Position numbers and translations under genes: made by a program
The notes under the pieces: generated by a model
Told to the model about the DNA's origin: nothing
The model's database searches: none
The model's input: only the letters and a program-made list of their open reading frames with translations
Shown: in pieces, positions 13,699 through 21,725 of the stretch
How the letters are laid out: every line of letters begins with the position of its first letter
Position numbering within the stretch: position 1 is the stretch's first letter
Source: Tateyamaria sp. ANG-S1
Lineage (GTDB): Bacteria > Pseudomonadota > Alphaproteobacteria > Rhodobacterales > Rhodobacteraceae
Reading direction: 5' to 3'
NCBI RefSeq assembly: GCF_000814025.1
Contig: NZ_JWLL01000005.1
Location: 667,501-731,500, forward strand
DNA length: 64,000 nt

Positions 13699-14874
13699 AT
13701 GATGTCCCCTTCCGTTTCTCGCAGAAGTTTTCTGGCCCGCACCGGGTTGATTGGGTGTTCCTTGGCTGCAAGCCCGCTGTTGACGCCTGTCAGCTTTGCG
13801 GCCGCCCCTTGGGACACACGGCTGGTTGTGATCATCCTGCGCGGTGGGATGGATGGGCTTGATGTGGTGCGGCCCTATGGCGATCCTGCCTTTCGCGCGT
13901 TGCGGGGCGATATGTCGCCGGGTCCGGAGGGCGGCGCGCTGGACCTCGATGGTCGTTTCGCGCTTCATCCCGGACTTGCGTCACTGATGCCGATGTGGAA
14001 CGCGGGTCAGCTGGGGTTTGTGCATGCGGTGTCGACGCCGTACCGGGACAAACGCAGCCATTTCGACGGTCAGGATCTGCTGGAGGCAGGCACGACCAGT
14101 TTGAACGGGGCGCGCGACGGCTGGCTTAACCGTGTTTTGCAGGTCATGCCCGGTGTCACGTCGCAAACGGCATATGCGTTGGGACGCAGCGATATGCGGC
14201 TGGTTCAGGGCAGTGCAGAGATTGCGAACTGGTCGCCCAATGCTGATCTGGGCATCAGCCCCCAGGCTGTTCGACTGCTCGAGGTGGTAACCGAACGTGA
14301 TCCCGCCTTGCATGCGGCGCTGTCAGAGGCACAGATTTTGTCGCAAGTGGATGATGGTGATGCAGAAAAGCTCAAAGGTGAACATCTTGAGATCGCCAGT
14401 TTTGCTGCAGCCCGCCTGTCGGAAGATGCGCGTATTGCGGCCTTTTCGCTGAATGGGTGGGATACACATGCGGGTCAGGACCGGGACATAGAAAGGGCGT
14501 TGACCCGCTTGGCCGATACACTCGTGATGTTGCGCGGCAAGATGCGTGGCGACACGTGGGGCAAGACCGCCGTTATCGCCATGACCGAGTTTGGGCGGAC
14601 GGCGCGCCCCAATGGGACTCGTGGCACCGATCACGGTACGGGTGGATTGATGATTCTGGCCGGTGGCGCGATCAAAGGCGGTCGCGTCTACGGCCAGTGG
14701 CCGGGCTTGGGCGACGGTGATCTTTACCAGGAGCGTGACCTGATGCCGACAGGTGATGTCCGGGCGCATGCCGCGTGGGTGATGCGGGGGCTGACCGGTC
14801 TGGATCGGGCTGCATTGGAAGGTGCCGTGTTCCCGGGGCTTGATATGGGGTACGATCCCGGCCTCTTGCTTTAG
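13699..14874 (+). CDS. DUF1501 family protein with Tat signal
   Basis: 391 aa. The N-terminus has a twin-arginine signal (SRRSFLARTGLIG..) with cleavage near AAAPW at about residue 36, so it is sent folded to the periplasm. The body reads as the alkaline-phosphatase-like DUF1501 fold, with LRGGMDGLDVV early, the FSLNGWDTHAGQ block and TEFGRTARPNGTRGTDHGTG, which looks like a metal-site motif. AGGAG precedes the ATG. It is partner to the DUF1800 gene just upstream. Substrate is unknown; polysaccharide or sulfate/phosphate-ester chemistry has been suggested only by fold. Confidence 0.88.
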   Translation: MMSPSVSRRSFLARTGLIGCSLAASPLLTPVSFAAAPWDTRLVVIILRGGMDGLDVVRPYGDPAFRALRGDMSPGPEGGALDLDGRFALHPGLASLMPMWNAGQLGFVHAVSTPYRDKRSHFDGQDLLEAGTTSLNGARDGWLNRVLQVMPGVTSQTAYALGRSDMRLVQGSAEIANWSPNADLGISPQAVRLLEVVTERDPALHAALSEAQILSQVDDGDAEKLKGEHLEIASFAAARLSEDARIAAFSLNGWDTHAGQDRDIERALTRLADTLVMLRGKMRGDTWGKTAVIAMTEFGRTARPNGTRGTDHGTGGLMILAGGAIKGGRVYGQWPGLGDGDLYQERDLMPTGDVRAHAAWVMRGLTGLDRAALEGAVFPGLDMGYDPGLLL

Positions 14875-14924
14875 GCTGCGACAATCTCCTTGGACTTTGG
14901 CAGAACCTTGCCTAACGTCCGGGC

Positions 14925-15644
14925 ATGACTGCGATTTATACAGTGAATGCGGCGCCTGTCCCGGACTGGACACCGCCGCCCGTGCCGGACGACCAGCTTG
15001 TTTTTACGGGCCGTTACGCGCGGATTGAGCCGCTTCGGGCAGATCGGCATGCGGCCCTGCTTTATCGCGAATATGCGGGCCATGACGCCGTTTGGGACTA
15101 CATGCCCTACGGCCCCTTTTCGTCGTCATCCCAGTATCACCGTTGGGTGCGTGACATGGAGAATGACCCCACCCTGCAGTTCTATGCTGTCTTCAATATC
15201 GCAACGGGATGTTACGAGGGCGTCGCCAGCTTCCTGCGTATCGCGCCCGAGGCGGGCAGTATCGAGGTGGGGCACATCAGTTTCAGCCCCGCCTTGCAGA
15301 AGACACGCGCCGCAACAGAGGCGCTGTACCTGATGATGGCGTGGGCGTTTGAGGCGGGGTATCGCCGGTTCGAATGGAAATGCGACGCGCTCAACCGTGG
15401 ATCGCGCCGCGCTGCCCAGCGTTTGGGGTTGAGCTATGAGGGGATCTTTCGCCAAGCCACTGTGGTCAAGGGGCGCAACCGGGATACGGCCTGGTTTGCT
15501 GCTATCGACAGTGAGTGGCCCGCGCTCAAGGAGGCGTTTGGCGTCTGGCTGGCTGACAGCAATTTCGATGCGGACGGGGCGCAGCGGGAACGTCTATCGG
15601 ATCTGACCCGGCTGGTGCGCGTGGCCGACGATCCGATGACGTGA
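14925..15644 (+). CDS. GNAT-family acetyltransferase (RimJ/RimL-like)
   Basis: 239 aa. An N-terminal extension of about 30 residues precedes a GNAT fold: RYARIEPLRADRHA opens the domain, and the acetyl-CoA site falls around EVGHISFSPALQKTRAATEA. The second half has FEWKCDALNRGSRRAAQRLGL, typical of the RimJ/RimL branch that acetylates protein N-termini or small molecules. The substrate is not predictable. It is cytoplasmic and stands alone between the DUF1501 gene and a convergent response regulator. Confidence 0.85.
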   Translation: MTAIYTVNAAPVPDWTPPPVPDDQLVFTGRYARIEPLRADRHAALLYREYAGHDAVWDYMPYGPFSSSSQYHRWVRDMENDPTLQFYAVFNIATGCYEGVASFLRIAPEAGSIEVGHISFSPALQKTRAATEALYLMMAWAFEAGYRRFEWKCDALNRGSRRAAQRLGLSYEGIFRQATVVKGRNRDTAWFAAIDSEWPALKEAFGVWLADSNFDADGAQRERLSDLTRLVRVADDPMT

Positions 15645-15659
15645 ACTGAACCTGGGCAG

Positions 15660-16379
15660 TTAGATCGCGATCTTTTCCGACAGCCGGTCCTGCACAAGCC
15701 CCGCAATCACAGCGGTTTCCGACGCTGCCGCGTCACCGCGCGCGCGCTTGGCCGCCAGTGCATCCGTTGCCTGCAGCAGTTCCAGATCCTGCGCGCTGCG
15801 GGCCACACCGCCAAGAAACTGTACGACATAGTCAAGGGCACGCACGTCCTGCGCATCCTCAAGCACGTCGGCCACATGAACCATATCGTCCCGGTAGGCG
15901 ATCGGGTCCGGTTGAACCTCTCCATCCGGCAAGGCGCGGGGGCCAAGGGGTTGGCGGTCTTCCGGCAAATGCGTCAGGATCGCCTCCTGAAAATTGGCAA
16001 GCGAAACGACGGGTTTTTCCATGAACCCATCGGCGCCCGCCTCAAGCGCGCGCGCCTCGCTATCGGCATCGCCGGAAATGCCCAGAATCACGTCCGGACG
16101 CTGCACTGCCGACACCAGCTCGCGGATCAGGTCGGCCCCGTTCCCGTCCGGCAATCCCAGATCCACAATCGCTACGGAGGGGCGGTAGACCTGTAGATGA
16201 CGCCGCGCGGCACGCATCGTGTCGGCGCGTCTGATCCGTGCGCCGCTGCGCAGGCACAGAAGGCGCATCGCCTCACAGGCATAGCGGCTGTCCTCGATCA
16301 CCAGAACGGTCAGGCCCAGAAGCGGGCGCAACGACGTCGGCGCAGGGTAGGTTGGTTTGAACGGGTCCGTCGTATCCAT
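15660..16379 (-). CDS. Stand-alone response regulator with helical C-terminus
   Basis: 239 aa from the ATG at 16379, five bases after GGAGG; an ATG four codons earlier overlaps that site. Residues about 20-140 form a receiver domain: acidic IEDS, the phospho-acceptor Asp in IVDLGLPDG, the switch residue in ISGD and the lysine in EKPV. The last 90 residues are helical, with no DNA-binding or enzyme motif and no obvious phospho-His. It may be a phosphate sink or a relay protein acting by protein-protein contact. No kinase gene is adjacent. Confidence 0.85.
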   Translation of the reverse strand: MDTTDPFKPTYPAPTSLRPLLGLTVLVIEDSRYACEAMRLLCLRSGARIRRADTMRAARRHLQVYRPSVAIVDLGLPDGNGADLIRELVSAVQRPDVILGISGDADSEARALEAGADGFMEKPVVSLANFQEAILTHLPEDRQPLGPRALPDGEVQPDPIAYRDDMVHVADVLEDAQDVRALDYVVQFLGGVARSAQDLELLQATDALAAKRARGDAAASETAVIAGLVQDRLSEKIAI

Positions 16380-16507
16380 CAGATCCTCCAAAATCTCTTG
16401 CGACTCATCGTTACGTCGCCATGCCTAACAGCGCGTTAACGTCACATTGCACCTCGCCCGATCCTTGGCGATAAGGGCGCAAATGTGAGCCAGAGGAGCC
16501 CCAGAAC

Positions 16508-16912
16508 ATGATCGGTCGCCTGAACCACGTCGCCATCGCCGTCCCTGACCTAGAGGCCGCCGCCGCGCAGTACCGCAGCGCGCTGGGCGCCAATGTGGGT
16601 GAGCCGCAGGATGAACCCGACCACGGTGTCACCGTCATTTTCATCGAGCTGCCGAACACCAAGATCGAGCTTCTCTATCCTCTGGGAGAAAACTCCCCCA
16701 TTCAGGGATTCCTCGATAAAAACCCGGCCGGCGGCATCCACCACGTTTGCTATGAGGTCGAAGATATCCTTGCCGCCCGGGACCATCTGAAGGCCAGTGG
16801 CTTGCGTGTGCTGGGCGATGGAGAGCCCAAGATCGGCGCGCATGGCAAGCCGGTCCTGTTCCTGCATCCCAAGGACATGAACGGCACCCTGACCGAGCTT
16901 GAGCAGGTCTGA
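16508..16912 (+). CDS. mce: Methylmalonyl-CoA epimerase
   Basis: 134 aa, the normal length. A VOC-fold metalloenzyme that interconverts (S)- and (R)-methylmalonyl-CoA in the propionyl-CoA to succinyl-CoA route. The sequence opens with MIGRLNHVAIAVPDLEAA, whose His is the first metal ligand. GIHHVCYEVEDI and the C-terminal TLTELEQV with its Glu complete the set. The stop overlaps the next gene's start by one base. No mutase or carboxylase gene lies nearby. Confidence 0.95.
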   Translation: MIGRLNHVAIAVPDLEAAAAQYRSALGANVGEPQDEPDHGVTVIFIELPNTKIELLYPLGENSPIQGFLDKNPAGGIHHVCYEVEDILAARDHLKASGLRVLGDGEPKIGAHGKPVLFLHPKDMNGTLTELEQV

Positions 16913-17187
16913 TGGGCATCACATCCGCCCTTGTTCTTTATGCCGTGATCTGGTGGCTGTGCTTCCTGATTGCCCTGCCGATCAAGGTGCAGACGCAAGG
17001 TGATCTGGGCGAGATTGAGCCGGGCACCCACGCAGGTGCGCCCGAGCATCACCACACCCGTCGTAAGGCGTGGATCGTAACCTGGGTGTCGCTGGTGTTG
17101 TGGATCATCATCGCCGGGATCATCTTTTCCGGATGGATCAGTCTGTCCGATATGAACTTCTTTGATCGGGCGCTGCAGCCGCTGTAA
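16912..17187 (+). CDS. DUF1467 small membrane protein
   Basis: 91 aa with two membrane spans (about residues 5-23 and 52-73) joined by a polar loop containing AGAPEHHHTRRKAW. The WWLCFLIALPIKVQTQGD start is typical of DUF1467, a family found mostly in alphaproteobacteria next to mce. Its ATG overlaps the mce stop (TGATG). Function is unknown. Its 3' end overlaps the convergent membrane-protein gene by 50 bases. Confidence 0.85.
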   Translation: MGITSALVLYAVIWWLCFLIALPIKVQTQGDLGEIEPGTHAGAPEHHHTRRKAWIVTWVSLVLWIIIAGIIFSGWISLSDMNFFDRALQPL

Positions 17188-17863
17188 CCCCATGGAATAT
17201 ATGGGTGAACGTGGCAGCCCCGATGATCGGGATCAGCAGGTTCACGAGCGGCACAGACAGCGGGATCGCCATCAGCGTGCCCGCCAGCCAGATGGTGACG
17301 TTGTGGGCGCGGCGTAGCTCTTTCGCTCGCGCGCGCCCTACGCGGCGCATGGCTGCGAGGGTGAAGTATTCGCTGCCCAGCAGGAACCCGTTCAGCCCCC
17401 AGAAGATAAAGGGGGCTGCGGGGGCAAAGACCACGTAGAGGATCAGTGCCAGGATGTTGGCCCCGATCAGCACGCCAAGGAAGTTGATCGTGTCCACGAT
17501 GGCATCGCCGATGGGCACGTTTTGCGCGGGCGGTAGGTGTGGATAGTGTTTGTCTTCAACGGCTTGCGCAACCTCATCCAGGAACATCGAGGTGATGGCC
17601 GAGGCGACCGGCATCATCAGGAAGATGGACAGCACGAGGAACAGGAAGAACGAGCTCCACGTGATGATGTCGCCGAGCCATGTGATCGTGCCGATCCATG
17701 GGACGGATACTCCATCTGCGGTGAGCCAGCCGATGAACCAGACAAGGCCCGATGTCGCCGCGATGAGCAGGGCAATCGTGAGTGCTATGCCCAGCAGCAG
17801 CACACGGCGGAAGCGCCGGTCGCTGATCTGGCCGAGGGCCGAGAAGAAGGCGGTGAGGATCAT
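17138..17863 (-). CDS. EI24/CysZ-like membrane protein
   Basis: 241 aa from the ATG at 17863, which overlaps the upstream nitroreductase stop (ATGA). About five hydrophobic segments are visible, and the FLDEVAQAVEDKHYPHLPPA loop is typical of the EI24-domain family that includes the sulfate permease CysZ. The link to sulfate uptake is by family only; no cysteine-biosynthesis genes are nearby. The last 50 bases overlap the convergent DUF1467 gene. Confidence 0.75.
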   Translation of the reverse strand: MILTAFFSALGQISDRRFRRVLLLGIALTIALLIAATSGLVWFIGWLTADGVSVPWIGTITWLGDIITWSSFFLFLVLSIFLMMPVASAITSMFLDEVAQAVEDKHYPHLPPAQNVPIGDAIVDTINFLGVLIGANILALILYVVFAPAAPFIFWGLNGFLLGSEYFTLAAMRRVGRARAKELRRAHNVTIWLAGTLMAIPLSVPLVNLLIPIIGAATFTHIFHGVTAAAAPDQRSSYRTD

Positions 17864-18438
17864 GTGTCGACCCATGTTGTGATGGCGGGCACGTCCGGTC
17901 TTGGGCGTTCCGGTGGGGCGGAGGTCTCGGTGCCGATATGGATGAAACCGGCGACGCGTTCGTTGTCTGCAAGGTTTAGGGCGTCGGTCATGAAGCCCCG
18001 GTCGTGGCTGGGCCAGCCGCTGAGCCAATTGGCGCCCCAGCCTGCGGCGAGGGCGGCATTCAGGAGGGACAGGCAGACAGCACCTGCCGAGTAAGTCATT
18101 TCCAGCACTGGGATTTTTTCGACGTCGCGGGTGATTTCGATAACGGCGACGGCGAGGTGCCCTTGGTCAAATTGGGTGCGTCCCTTGGTGATCTGATCGG
18201 GGTCGAGGTTCAGCGCGTGGCCGCGTTTTTCGGCGGTCTCTGCCAGCCGTGGCATGGCGCCTTTGCCCAGCACGATGAAGCGCCAAGGTTCGAGCTTGCC
18301 GTGGTCCGGTGTGCGGGCAGCGGCGGTTAGAAGCTGTTCTAGGGTTGCCTGGTCTGGGACGGGTTCGGCGAGCGTCTTGGCCGGGCGGGACCGGCGGGTG
18401 AGCAGGAAATCGAGGGCGGCTTGGTTTTTCGCGGGCAT
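17860..18438 (-). CDS. Nitroreductase-family oxidoreductase
   Basis: 192 aa, the short YdjA-like class of FMN-dependent nitroreductases. The N-terminal LLTRRSRPAKTLAEP supplies the FMN phosphate-binding arginines, followed by RTPDHGKLEPWRF. Later blocks are GAVCLSLLNAALAAGWGANW and the FIHIGTE segment. It reduces nitro compounds, quinones or similar acceptors with NAD(P)H; the natural substrate is unknown. It overlaps the EI24-like gene by four bases, so the two are translated together. Confidence 0.85.
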   Translation of the reverse strand: MPAKNQAALDFLLTRRSRPAKTLAEPVPDQATLEQLLTAAARTPDHGKLEPWRFIVLGKGAMPRLAETAEKRGHALNLDPDQITKGRTQFDQGHLAVAVIEITRDVEKIPVLEMTYSAGAVCLSLLNAALAAGWGANWLSGWPSHDRGFMTDALNLADNERVAGFIHIGTETSAPPERPRPDVPAITTWVDT

Positions 18439-18499
18439 ATGTTACGCCTTTTTACATGTTGAGGGTCATGTCGTGGCGTTGTGCTGCGACGTCAAGGGG

Positions 18500-19606
18500 T
18501 TAGAGGTTAAGTTGTTGCGCCATATGGTCAATTTCGGCGCGCAGGAAAGCGTCGAACCTTGGGCCCGGTTGGCGGTTGTTCAAAGCGCGGGCCATGGGGT
18601 CGGGGGCGGTGATCTTGCTGCCGGAGAGCGCTTCGAGCGTGGCGTGGCCGCAGAAGGGGACGTAGATTTCGGAGTAGCCGCCCTCGTGGCTGAGGACGAG
18701 TTTGCCGTTGCAGAACCTCTCGGCTAACGCTTTAATTTTGAGCGTCATTTCGCGGAAGGTCTCGGCTGTGGCCAGCATCCGGGCGAGGGGGTCAACCGCG
18801 CCTGCGTCGAAACCGCAGGCGACGATAATCAGGTCGGGGTTGAAGGCTTCGATGGCGGGGGTGACGACCCGGTCGATGGCGTGGAGATAGGCGGCGTGAC
18901 CGGCGCCTGCGGGTAGTGGGAGGTTGAGGTTGGTGCCTTCTCCGGCACCTGCTCCGCGGTCGGCTAAGTGGCCGGTATCTAAAGGGTAATTGCCTTCCTG
19001 ATGCAGCGAGATGGTGAGCACATCTGGGCGGTTGTAGAAGATCGATTCCGTGCCGTTGCCGTGGTGGACGTCCCAGTCGAGGACGGCGACGCGCAGGTCA
19101 GGGCGGGTGGCTTTGGCGGCTTCGATTGCGATGGCGATGTTGGCCATCAGGCAGAAGCCCATGGGGGTCGCCGCCTCGCAGTGGTGGCCCGGTGGGCGGG
19201 CGAGGGCGTAGGCGTTTTCATGCGTGCCTTGCAGGACTGCTTCGACGGCGGCGGTGGTGAGGCCGGCGGCGAGGGCTGCGATTTCGTACCCGCCCTTGGC
19301 GAAGGGGGCGTGGTGGCCGATTTCGCCGCCTTGATCATCGGACATCGCTTTGAATTTGCTCAGGTATTCCTGCGGGTGGACGCGCAGGAGTTGCTCGGGT
19401 GTAGCGGCGTCGGCGGAGGTCACGTGCAGGTCATTCGTGAGGCCGGTGACGTCCATCAGGTTCTTCATCCGGCGCTTGGTTTCAGGGCTTTCGGGCAGGC
19501 CGCCAGCGGCCAGCGGTTGCACAAATCCGCCCAAAGGAACGGTGAAGGCATAGTTGCCGCCGCCGTGCCACATGGTGCGTTCGTCCCAGAAAAATGCGGT
19601 GCTCAT
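18500..19606 (-). CDS. Histone deacetylase-like amidohydrolase
   Basis: 368 aa from the ATG at 19606, four bases after GGAGGG; a longer frame upstream runs through a repeat block and is not used. It belongs to the class II HDAC/acetylpolyamine amidohydrolase superfamily. Active-site marks are RPPGHHCE with tandem His, the zinc ligands in DWDVHHGNGTE and GFDAGAVDP, and HEGGYSE near the end. Likely substrates are acetylated polyamines or other small acetyl-amides; protein targets cannot be excluded. Its upstream region carries a four-copy repeat. Confidence 0.9.
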   Translation of the reverse strand: MSTAFFWDERTMWHGGGNYAFTVPLGGFVQPLAAGGLPESPETKRRMKNLMDVTGLTNDLHVTSADAATPEQLLRVHPQEYLSKFKAMSDDQGGEIGHHAPFAKGGYEIAALAAGLTTAAVEAVLQGTHENAYALARPPGHHCEAATPMGFCLMANIAIAIEAAKATRPDLRVAVLDWDVHHGNGTESIFYNRPDVLTISLHQEGNYPLDTGHLADRGAGAGEGTNLNLPLPAGAGHAAYLHAIDRVVTPAIEAFNPDLIIVACGFDAGAVDPLARMLATAETFREMTLKIKALAERFCNGKLVLSHEGGYSEIYVPFCGHATLEALSGSKITAPDPMARALNNRQPGPRFDAFLRAEIDHMAQQLNL

Positions 19607-19726
19607 CCGACCCTCCGATTTGGGGACAAGGTGGCGGAGCGACGGGGTGTTGTCCATGGCAGCGTGCGGTCTGTTAACCGGGGCTTTGGGTGCTGATTTC
19701 GGGAGGCGACGCGGCCCGGAATTTGG

Positions 19727-19834
19727 AAAACTGCACATTTTGCCGGTGAAACTGCGTGTTTTCGGGCCGCGATATCCGGGCCGTTTCGACCGGTTTTGGC
19801 GAAACTGCACATATTACGCCCGAAACTGCGCGTT
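19727..19834. repeat. Four AAACTGC repeats upstream of the HDAC-like gene
   Basis: AAACTGC occurs at 19728, 19749, 19802 and 19823. The copies form two pairs, each with 21-bp internal spacing, and the pairs are offset by 74 bp. Similarity extends beyond the core: copies 1 and 3 continue ACAT.TT, copies 2 and 4 continue GYGTTTT. Between the pairs lies an inverted repeat, GTTTCG/CGAAAC (19783-19805). Spacing of two helical turns suggests stacked binding of a dimeric regulator. It is not a CRISPR: there are only four copies, with unequal spacers. Confidence 0.6.
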
Positions 19835-19883
19835 TTGGTGTTTGAGCGGGCAAACCGGCCCGGAAAAGGGTTAACGCAGGCGA

Positions 19884-20372
19884 TTATGCCGCACCTTCGG
19901 CGCGCAGCGCGTCCACGTCGAGCGGCTGGTTGACCATCGCAAGCGTGCCGTCTGGATCGCGGGGCCAGTCGGCCTCTGGCCGGTCGCGGTAAAGTTCGAT
20001 CCCGTTGCCATCGGGGTCACTGAAGTAGACGGCTTCGGAAACGCCGTGATCGGCAGCGCCATCGAGCGGGGTGCCGTGGGCGAGCACCCGGTTGAGGGCG
20101 GCCCCGAGGGAGGCGCGGTCGGGGAAGAGGAAGGCCACGTGGTAGAGACCGGCCGCCCGTTCGGGTGCGGGGCCTGCGCCACGGGAATGCCAGGTGTTGA
20201 GGCCGATGTGGTGGTGATAGCCGCCTGCGGACAGGAACGCCGCCTGATCGCCGTAGCGCTGGGTGAGCGTGAAGCCGAGCACGTCGCCGTAGAATGCGAT
20301 GGCGCGGTCGAGGTCGGTGACCTTGAGGTGGATGTGGCCGACGCTTGTGTCGGCGGGGACTTTTGCGGGCAT
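19884..20372 (-). CDS. VOC-family (glyoxalase/extradiol dioxygenase-like) protein
   Basis: 162 aa from the ATG at 20372 with AAGGAG upstream. Two beta-alpha-beta-beta-beta modules are visible: GHIHLKVTDLDRAIAFYGDV begins the first, and YHVAFLFPDRASLGAAL begins the second. Putative metal ligands are the His in GHIHLKV, the His in LYHVAF and the Glu in GIELYRDRP. The stretch YHHHIGLNTW is typical of catechol 2,3-dioxygenase-like members. Substrate unknown. Confidence 0.85.
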   Translation of the reverse strand: MPAKVPADTSVGHIHLKVTDLDRAIAFYGDVLGFTLTQRYGDQAAFLSAGGYHHHIGLNTWHSRGAGPAPERAAGLYHVAFLFPDRASLGAALNRVLAHGTPLDGAADHGVSEAVYFSDPDGNGIELYRDRPEADWPRDPDGTLAMVNQPLDVDALRAEGAA

Positions 20373-20639
20373 GGTGCGGCTCCTTTGCTTGGGAAGCTAG
20401 GGAGTGCGGGTTTTGGTTGCTAGGCGCAGGGGTGCACAGGTGTGGTGCGCGTGCGTCTTTGCCGATGCCCAAGAAGGGCTGTCGCAAAACCGTTACATTC
20501 TGCGTGTTACCGCTATCGCAGACATGAAGCTTTATCGAAGCATACGGTCGATATGACGCTGAGGGGTTGGACAGCTCTGACCCCGCCAAATGACAGCGCG
20601 TCGTTCGTGTCTAACGCATATCCAAACATACGGAGACTG

Positions 20640-20942
20640 ATGATGGCGCACACGCGCTCGAACCTGGGTCTTGGCCTGCAAATGGCCATTGGCCCGATGT
20701 TCCTTTTGGGCATCATGATATTCACTGGCATGCCACCAATCCTGACAGGGGTGGTGACGCTTGCCATGGCATTCTACGCATGGTCGGAGTTCCGCAAGCG
20801 GAGCACACTTCGGCGGCGGGACGATGGCGTCTACGTCTGGATCGAGTGGTACGGTTTCGAGCGGACGTCGGTCACTGACCCGTCGAAACCCGGCGGCGCG
20901 TGGGACTGTGACGGAGATGGTGGAGGTGACGGCGGCGACTGA
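20640..20942 (+). CDS. Small membrane protein with Gly/Asp-rich tail
   Basis: 100 aa from tandem ATGs at 20640/20643 behind CGGAG. Two hydrophobic stretches (about residues 13-30 and 34-50) form a hairpin in the membrane. A basic region (EFRKRSTLRRRDDG) and a WIEWYGFER segment follow, then an acidic GDGGGDGGD tail. No family recognised. A hairpin terminator follows. A second tiny membrane protein with a similar acidic tail lies convergently downstream. Confidence 0.6.
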   Translation: MMAHTRSNLGLGLQMAIGPMFLLGIMIFTGMPPILTGVVTLAMAFYAWSEFRKRSTLRRRDDGVYVWIEWYGFERTSVTDPSKPGGAWDCDGDGGGDGGD

Positions 20943-20976
20943 CCATTTTCACTTTCCGTCTTGAGACATCGCAACG

Positions 20977-20998
20977 GGCCCTTTGGGGGCCTATTTTA
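20977..20998 (+). terminator. Terminator after the small membrane protein gene
   Basis: GGCCC pairs with GGGCC around a five-base loop, followed by TATTTTAT, 35 bp past the stop. Confidence 0.65.
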
Positions 20999-21065
20999 TG
21001 TGGACGACTGTCAAGTTGACCGGTCAATGCTGCGATGGCTCAATACGTCCGCAAATGGCGGGATT

Positions 21066-21089
21066 GAGCCCATAGTCACGGATGCTGCA
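21066..21089. repeat. Dispersed 24-bp element, copy 1
   Basis: Begins GAGCCCATAG and ends CGGATGCTGCA. It matches 21 of 24 positions with a second copy at 29064-29087. Both lie in gene-poor gaps, which suggests short genome-wide intergenic repeats or remnants. Confidence 0.45.
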
Positions 21090-21125
21090 TTTTGAACGAA
21101 GGGCAGCTTACGTGAAAATACCGGT

Positions 21126-21308
21126 TTAGTCTCCGCCGTCGTCGCTTCCATCAAAGAGGCTACGATGCCCGGTGGCGTGGTCACCATTGCCACGAATGTT
21201 GTGCCGCGTTGGGCCTTTGAGACGAGGAGTTTTGAACGCAAAAAACAGTGCGCCCGCAATGATCGCAAACGCAATTGAAAAGCCAATTACAAGTTCAACG
21301 AAGGTCAC
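21126..21308 (-). CDS. Possible 60-residue single-span membrane protein
   Basis: A GTG start at 21308 with AGGA about ten bases upstream opens a 60-residue frame. The first 25 residues (VELVIGFSIAFAIIAGALFF) form one clear membrane span. A basic stretch and a tail ending DGSDDGGD follow, echoing the neighbour's GDGGGDGGD end. No family recognised. The hydrophobic-basic-acidic layout is unlike a chance frame, but it is short and the start is non-ATG. Confidence 0.45.
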   Translation of the reverse strand: MTFVELVIGFSIAFAIIAGALFFAFKTPRLKGPTRHNIRGNGDHATGHRSLFDGSDDGGD

Positions 21309-21725
21309 TAAGTCTAATCCTTTGGGCTCGAATACACTGCTAAACTTTCAACGATCCGATGCCAACCCGACATTGGTGCAACCGCAGCGAAAGTCCGCAA
21401 AGTCCGCAGACGGTGGGTTCGTGTGGCGTCGGGTTGTGCGCGTGCAGCGAATGGTAGCATGACCATATGCCCTTGGCTGCGGGCGGCTGGTCGGTTGTCA
21501 ATCTGCGGCAATTCAAAGGGCACTGTACATGCCGGGCAGGTATCCCGTTTTTGGTTCAACTTCCTCGCGCTGAGCCGCTACGGACCACAACAGCAGTCGT
21601 TGGCATGACACGTCCCAGCGTCGCCAAAACACTTACTGTTCTCTGCCTGCACACAGCGTCATGCGAAGAGGTGTGTGCAAAAGATGGCATGATTGCCGCG
21701 TCATGAGCGATTTGTCCCAATCCGT
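21309..21725. other. 417-bp stretch without a supported gene
   Basis: Several short frames on both strands lack ribosome sites and recognisable products. A small tandem duplication of AAAGTCCGC lies at about 21390-21407. The segment may be degraded sequence next to a dispersed repeat (21066-21089). Confidence 0.4.

Noticed and set aside
12262-13968. 568-codon frame antisense to the DUF1800 gene
   Set aside because: Arg/His/Gln-rich shadow of a high-GC gene; it spans the DUF1800/DUF1501 junction and has no motifs.
19607-19810. 68-residue N-terminal extension of the HDAC-like protein
   Set aside because: It translates the AAACTGC repeat block; the ATG at 19606 has GGAGGG upstream.
19727-19834. 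CRISPR array
   Set aside because: Only four short repeats with 14- and 46-base spacers, no cas genes nearby.
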